A DNA stretch of 16,465 bases, from the NCBI GenBank assembly GCA_900766975.1, contig CAAFXO010000024.1:1-16465 (forward strand), written 5' to 3'. Each line of letters opens with the position of its first letter. Within the stretch, counting starts at the first letter, position 1. This DNA comes from Bacteroidales bacterium (GTDB taxonomy: Bacteria > Bacteroidota > Bacteroidia > Bacteroidales > Muribaculaceae). Of this stretch, positions 13,024 to 16,465 are shown piece by piece. A program made the position numbers and the translations under genes. Below the pieces are notes generated by a model. The model did no database searches. It was not told the DNA's origin and saw only the letters and a program-made list of their open reading frames with translations.

Positions 13024-14307
13024 ATGGCAGAACGCACTGCTGAGGAGATCCTTTACTCCGCAGGTATCAGCATCTACCGATTAGGAATCAAAATAGCCGG
13101 ACTATGGAATGAGAAGGCTCGCCTTCTCAGCCATGGTCATGGCGAAAATTTCGATAAATTGCGTGGCTGGCGACAGCCGGGCGACCGCGTGGTGTGGCTT
13201 CATGCCGCCTCTCTCGGCGAGTTCGAGCAGGGGCGTCCGCTTATGGAACGTATCCGCCGCGAGCATCCGCAAGTGAAGATCCTTCTTACATTCTTCTCCC
13301 CCTCCGGTTATGAGGTGCGCAAGAACTGGCAGGGCGCCGATTGCGTCTGCTATCTCCCCTTCGACACCCCCGGGAGGGTGAAGCGTTTCCTCGACTTGGT
13401 CGAGCCGGAGATGGCTATCTTCGTGAAGTATGAAATCTGGCGCAATTACCTCTGCGAATTGCATCGCCGCGGCATCCCCACCTATCTTATCAGCGCCATC
13501 TTCCGTGATGATCAATACTGCATCCGCCATCCTCGCTCCCCTTACCGCGAATGGCTCGGGCGCTTCAGTCGCATCTTCGTGCAGGATGAGAATAGCCGCC
13601 GGCTTTTGGCAGGTATCGGTGTGGATAGGGTAGAGGTGTGTGGCGACACACGCTTCGACCGGGTGTCGACGATTCGTGCTACGCGCCGTGATGTGGCTGA
13701 ACTTCAGGCATTTACACGCCATGGCGAGGAGGGTGCTTCGCCCGTGATGATGGTGGGCAGCAGTTGGGAGGCTGACGAAAATGTGTATGCTCCCTGGTTT
13801 GATGCCCATCCGGAGGTGAAACTCGTCATCGCTCCTCATGAGTTTAATGAGGCGCGTCTCAATGCGTTGCGTCGCCGCTTCAGGGGTGGGGTGGTGATGC
13901 TCTCGGAGTTGCAGAGCGGCAAACGTGGTGTCGACGGTGCACAGGTGCTGGTGATCGACTGCTTCGGGTTGCTCTCTTCGGCTTACTACTACTGCGACGT
14001 GGCATACGTCGGGGGAGCCTTCGGTGCCGGACTGCATAATATCAATGAGGCTGCGGTGTATGGCGTGCCGGTGGTCTATGGTCCCAACAACCGCAAATTC
14101 ATCGAAGCGCAAGAGATGAAGGCATGTGGCGGCGGCATCGAGATCAAGAGTCGCCAAGACTTCGAGGAGATTGCCGACCGACTGCTCGGCAGCGACGAGG
14201 CGAGTCGCCGGGAGAGGAAAGAGCGTGGAGCTGCCGCCGAAGCATATATCCAATCCAAACTCGGCGCCACCGACAAGATCTATGAGGAATTAGGAATTAG
14301 GAGATAG
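13024..14307 (+). CDS. waaA: 3-deoxy-D-manno-octulosonic acid (Kdo) transferase
   Basis: This 427-residue GT-B glycosyltransferase adds Kdo from CMP-Kdo to the lipid A precursor at the inner face of the cytoplasmic membrane, so the organism is Gram-negative with LPS. The N-terminal hydrophobic stretch (about 9-29) fits membrane association. HAASLGE at 60-66 includes the conserved catalytic Glu (E66). The C-terminal half has GGAFGAGLHNINEAAVYGVPV and GPNNRKF, typical of nucleotide-sugar binding in WaaA. The last residues (EELGIRR) are encoded by the edge of a low-complexity TAGGAAT-rich stretch at 14287-14318, which may have replaced the original end. It is the second gene of the gltX operon. 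Confidence 0.94.
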   Translation: MAERTAEEILYSAGISIYRLGIKIAGLWNEKARLLSHGHGENFDKLRGWRQPGDRVVWLHAASLGEFEQGRPLMERIRREHPQVKILLTFFSPSGYEVRKNWQGADCVCYLPFDTPGRVKRFLDLVEPEMAIFVKYEIWRNYLCELHRRGIPTYLISAIFRDDQYCIRHPRSPYREWLGRFSRIFVQDENSRRLLAGIGVDRVEVCGDTRFDRVSTIRATRRDVAELQAFTRHGEEGASPVMMVGSSWEADENVYAPWFDAHPEVKLVIAPHEFNEARLNALRRRFRGGVVMLSELQSGKRGVDGAQVLVIDCFGLLSSAYYYCDVAYVGGAFGAGLHNINEAAVYGVPVVYGPNNRKFIEAQEMKACGGGIEIKSRQDFEEIADRLLGSDEASRRERKERGAAAEAYIQSKLGATDKIYEELGIRR

Positions 14308-14399
14308 GAAATAGGAATGAGGCTCGCAAGCGAGCATGCGGAGAACGAATCTGCGCGAAAGGCGAGTTGATACAATTATGCATTATGCTTTAAGAATTA
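14308..14399. other. waaA-hpt spacer with low-complexity tract and hairpin
   Basis: GGAATTAGGAGATAGGAAAT-type repeats spill over from the end of waaA. Then GCTCG (14322-14326) and CGAGC (14331-14335) can pair around CAAG. No T-run follows, so this is at best a poor terminator. No gene is visible. Confidence 0.4.
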
Positions 14400-14431
14400 T
14401 TTGATAGTTTCAAAATAATTCATTAATTTTG
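14400..14431 (+). promoter_or_regulatory. promoter of hpt
   Basis: TTTG at 14400-14403 and TAATTTTG at 14424-14431 are 20 nt apart. Transcription would begin near 14438, leaving about 17 nt before the ATG at 14455. Confidence 0.7.
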
Positions 14432-14454
14432 CCGAAATACATATTTCTCAGAAC

Positions 14455-15000
14455 ATGGATAGCAAAGTGACTGTAGACGGCCTAACTTTTGTGCCGTATA
14501 TTACTCGTGATGAAATAGAGTGTCAAGTCAAACGCGTCGCAGGCGAGATTCGCAACGACCTTAAGGGTAAAAATCCACTCTTCCTTTGTGTGCTTAATGG
14601 CGCATTTATCTTCGCGGCTGACCTGCTTCGCGAGGTGGGCATCAATGATGCCATGATCTCTTTCGTGAAGTATTCCAGCTATGAGGGCACCTCCTCCACC
14701 GGCAAGGTAAAGGAGATCATCGGCCTCAATGAGGATATCGAGGGTAGAGACGTGGTGATTGTCGAGGATATCGTCGACACCGGCTTGACCGCCTCGATGA
14801 TGGTGGCTGACCTCAAGAAGCGTAACCCTCGCTCCATCCGTTTCGCTACGTTGCTCCATAAGCCCGAAAGCTCCAAAACCGGTTTCAAACCCGATTATGT
14901 CGCTTTCTCGATCCCCCCGAAGTTTATCATCGGTTATGGCCTCGACCTCGATGGCAAGGTGAGAAACCTCAAGGATATCTATGTGATTGAGGAGGATTGA
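14455..15000 (+). CDS. hpt: hypoxanthine phosphoribosyltransferase
   Basis: This 181-residue cytoplasmic purine-salvage enzyme converts hypoxanthine (usually also guanine) and PRPP to IMP or GMP. The PRPP-binding motif is VVIVEDIVDTGLTA at 100-113 with E104, D105 and D108. The FLCVLNGAFIFAADL segment (43-57) and YSSYEGTSSTGKV loop (73-85) are typical, and KPDYVAFSIPPKFIIGYGLD gives the base-binding C-terminal part. Length is normal. adk follows after 73 nt with no clear promoter or terminator between them, so a joint transcript is likely; hpt-adk is a common Bacteroidales pair. Confidence 0.95.
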   Translation: MDSKVTVDGLTFVPYITRDEIECQVKRVAGEIRNDLKGKNPLFLCVLNGAFIFAADLLREVGINDAMISFVKYSSYEGTSSTGKVKEIIGLNEDIEGRDVVIVEDIVDTGLTASMMVADLKKRNPRSIRFATLLHKPESSKTGFKPDYVAFSIPPKFIIGYGLDLDGKVRNLKDIYVIEED

Positions 15001-15073
15001 CCATCCTCGCTTCCCTTTCTCTTGATTTATTATCGCATGTTCACACTATCTTAGTTAAATAAATATTTTTGAA

Positions 15074-15664
15074 ATGCTCAATATAGTTATTTTTGGCGCT
15101 CCCGGTAGCGGCAAAGGCACTCAAAGTGCCCGTTTGATCGATGCTTACGGCTTGTATCATATCAGCACAGGCGAACTTCTCCGCGACCATATTAAGCGCG
15201 GTACCGAACTCGGCGTCACCGCCGATCAGTTTATCTCGAAGGGGCAACTGATCCCCGACGATCTGATGATCCGCATCCTCGACGATGTGCTTGAGAATGA
15301 GGCCGCTGCCAAGAAGGGTGTCGTGTTCGACGGCTTCCCTCGCACCATCCCACAGGCTGATGCCCTCGAGAAGTTGCTCGCTAAACGTGGTTCGCAGCTC
15401 GACGCCGTTATCGGCCTCGATGTCCCCGAGGATGAACTTGTGAATCGTATGCTGGCGCGTGGTAAGGAGACAGGACGTGCCGACGATAATATCGATACCA
15501 TCAAGAATCGCCTCGATGTCTACCACAACCAGACTCTCCCCCTCCGCAAGTATTATGAGGAGAAGGGTAAGTATATAGCCGTGAATGGAACCGGTATCGT
15601 AGACGAAATCTTCGCCAACATATCCCGACAACTCCACGACCTCACCGGTATCGCCCCAAAATAA
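15074..15664 (+). CDS. adk: adenylate kinase
   Basis: This 196-residue cytoplasmic enzyme interconverts ATP + AMP and 2 ADP. The P-loop GAPGSGKGT is at 8-16, the AMP-binding part contains STGELLR, and the DGFPRT motif is at 105-110. It is a short-LID type: the segment around GKETGRADDN replaces the long lid, and no zinc cysteines are present. The start is supported by the canonical MLNIVIFGAPGSGKG beginning. In many Bacteroidales the gene after adk is obgE. Here a RhuM-family gene begins 11 nt after the stop codon instead. Confidence 0.96.
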   Translation: MLNIVIFGAPGSGKGTQSARLIDAYGLYHISTGELLRDHIKRGTELGVTADQFISKGQLIPDDLMIRILDDVLENEAAAKKGVVFDGFPRTIPQADALEKLLAKRGSQLDAVIGLDVPEDELVNRMLARGKETGRADDNIDTIKNRLDVYHNQTLPLRKYYEEKGKYIAVNGTGIVDEIFANISRQLHDLTGIAPK

Positions 15665-15675
15665 TCCCCCGCGAT

Positions 15676-16455
15676 ATGCAATCATCTTCCGATTATGATC
15701 ATCAACTTGTGTTATATACCACAGATGATGGAAAAGTAAAGCTCGAAGTAGAAATTGCTGATGGTACTGTATGGCTTACGCAACAACAAATTGCCAAACT
15801 TTATGGTAAGGCTGTTTCTACCATTAATGAGCATTTGAAGAATATTATAGAAGAAAAAGAGATCAGTGAAAATGATTGTATAAAGAAATTCGGAAATTCC
15901 GAATTTCAGCAAAAAGCACCTTTTTACTATAATCTTGATGCAATACTTGCAGTAGGTTATCGTGTCCGTTCGAAGCAAGGAACCTTGTTCCGTCGATGGG
16001 CAACCGAAAGATTGAAGAATTATATTGTTAAGGGCTTTGATATTGATACTGAACGACTTAAGGGTAATGGAGGAGGTCAGTATTGGTATGAGTTGCTTAA
16101 TACGATCAAGGACATTCGCTCTTCGGAGAAGGTATTGTATCGTCAAGTACTTGATCTATACGCTACTTCAATTGACTATAACGCTTCAGATGAAGAAACA
16201 CTGCTTTTCTTCAAGATGGTACAAAACAAACTGCATTATGCTACCCATGGTAATACGGCAGCTGAGGTCATATTTAATCGTGCAGATGCTGAAAAAGATT
16301 TTATGGGACTTACTTCGTTTCGAGGATCTCATCCGACAAAAGCCGATGTGGTTATAGCAAAAAATTATCTCAACGAAACAGAACTTAGAGCGCGTTCCTT
16401 AAATTTTTGGGGCCGTAGGGGTCGTAGCCTTGAGTCGATTTTGATTACTTGCTGA
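15676..16455 (+). CDS. RhuM-family protein, probably C-terminally truncated
   Basis: The 259-residue product belongs to the RhuM 'virulence protein' family, whose biochemical role is not established. Seen here: a VWLTQQQIAKLYGKAVSTI helix-turn-helix-like segment (32-50), YYNLDAILAVGYRVRS (84-99), FRRWATERLKNYIVKGF (105-121), IDYNASDEE (167-175) and HGNTAAEVIFNRADAEKDFMGLTS (191-214). All match the family as I know it. The family normally continues past KNYLNETELRA (229-239) for some 80-100 residues more. Here it changes to an unrelated Arg-rich tail (RSLNFWGRRGR) and stops, which suggests a frameshift or foreign junction near 16390. Base composition is clearly AT-richer than adk. It sits 11 nt behind adk and would ride on that transcript. 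The window ends before the 3' side can be judged. Confidence 0.8.
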   Translation: MQSSSDYDHQLVLYTTDDGKVKLEVEIADGTVWLTQQQIAKLYGKAVSTINEHLKNIIEEKEISENDCIKKFGNSEFQQKAPFYYNLDAILAVGYRVRSKQGTLFRRWATERLKNYIVKGFDIDTERLKGNGGGQYWYELLNTIKDIRSSEKVLYRQVLDLYATSIDYNASDEETLLFFKMVQNKLHYATHGNTAAEVIFNRADAEKDFMGLTSFRGSHPTKADVVIAKNYLNETELRARSLNFWGRRGRSLESILITC

Positions 16456-16465
16456 AAGGAGCATA

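Noticed and set aside
15060..15073. TATTTTTG just before adk as a -7 promoter box.
   Set aside because: It would place the transcription start inside the coding region, and no -33 element is at the right distance. It is chance AT-rich sequence.

Overview
The window looks like a chromosomal segment of a gut member of the Bacteroidales, most plausibly Muribaculaceae or a close relative (inference). Three things support this. Nearly every promoter fits the Bacteroidetes sigma-ABfr pattern, TTTG then 19-20 nt then TAnnTTTG. Start codons lack Shine-Dalgarno sequences. The secreted enzymes end in short C-terminal tails typical of Bacteroidetes.

Layout, left to right. (1) Positions 1-1240: a 59-bp-period repeat region interrupted by an AT-rich cassette. 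The cassette carries a promoter, a 60-aa basic ORF and a frameshifted small membrane protein gene, and lies between two 33-bp direct repeats. (2) 1336-4949: a large secreted multidomain GH13 alpha-amylase with its own promoter and terminator. (3) 5067-6155: a ketoacyl-ACP synthase III-family gene. (4) 6208-6377: tRNA-Gly(CCC). (5) 6442-7393: a Fic-family AMP transferase with an N-terminal DNA-binding domain and a perfect inverted repeat inside its promoter. (6) 7394-8000: a second block of the 59-bp repeats, including an uninterrupted version of the region 1 element. (7) 8048-10010: a second secreted GH13 alpha-amylase with promoter and terminator. (8) 10016-11421: a REP-type island, with an IS200-like/RAYT tyrosine transposase between two hairpin arrays of opposite orientation, bracketed by direct copies of the amylase terminator region. 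(9) 11413-15664: core genes gltX-waaA (one operon), then hpt-adk. (10) 15676-16455: an AT-rich RhuM-family gene directly behind adk, apparently with an abnormal C-terminus.

The amylases would act outside the cytoplasm on starch or glycogen. No susC/susD pair or SusG-type lipoprotein is visible next to them. The core genes cover glutamyl-tRNA charging, Kdo transfer to lipid A, purine salvage and adenylate balance. The accessory genes (cassette, Fic, RAYT island, RhuM) are AT-richer by eye than the core genes and mostly sit in or beside repeats, which suggests this neighbourhood repeatedly accepts insertions.

The strongest leads are: the cassette with its direct repeats and apparent empty site elsewhere in the window; the RAYT flanked by mirrored REP arrays with a compensatory stem change; and the operator-like inverted repeat in the fic promoter.
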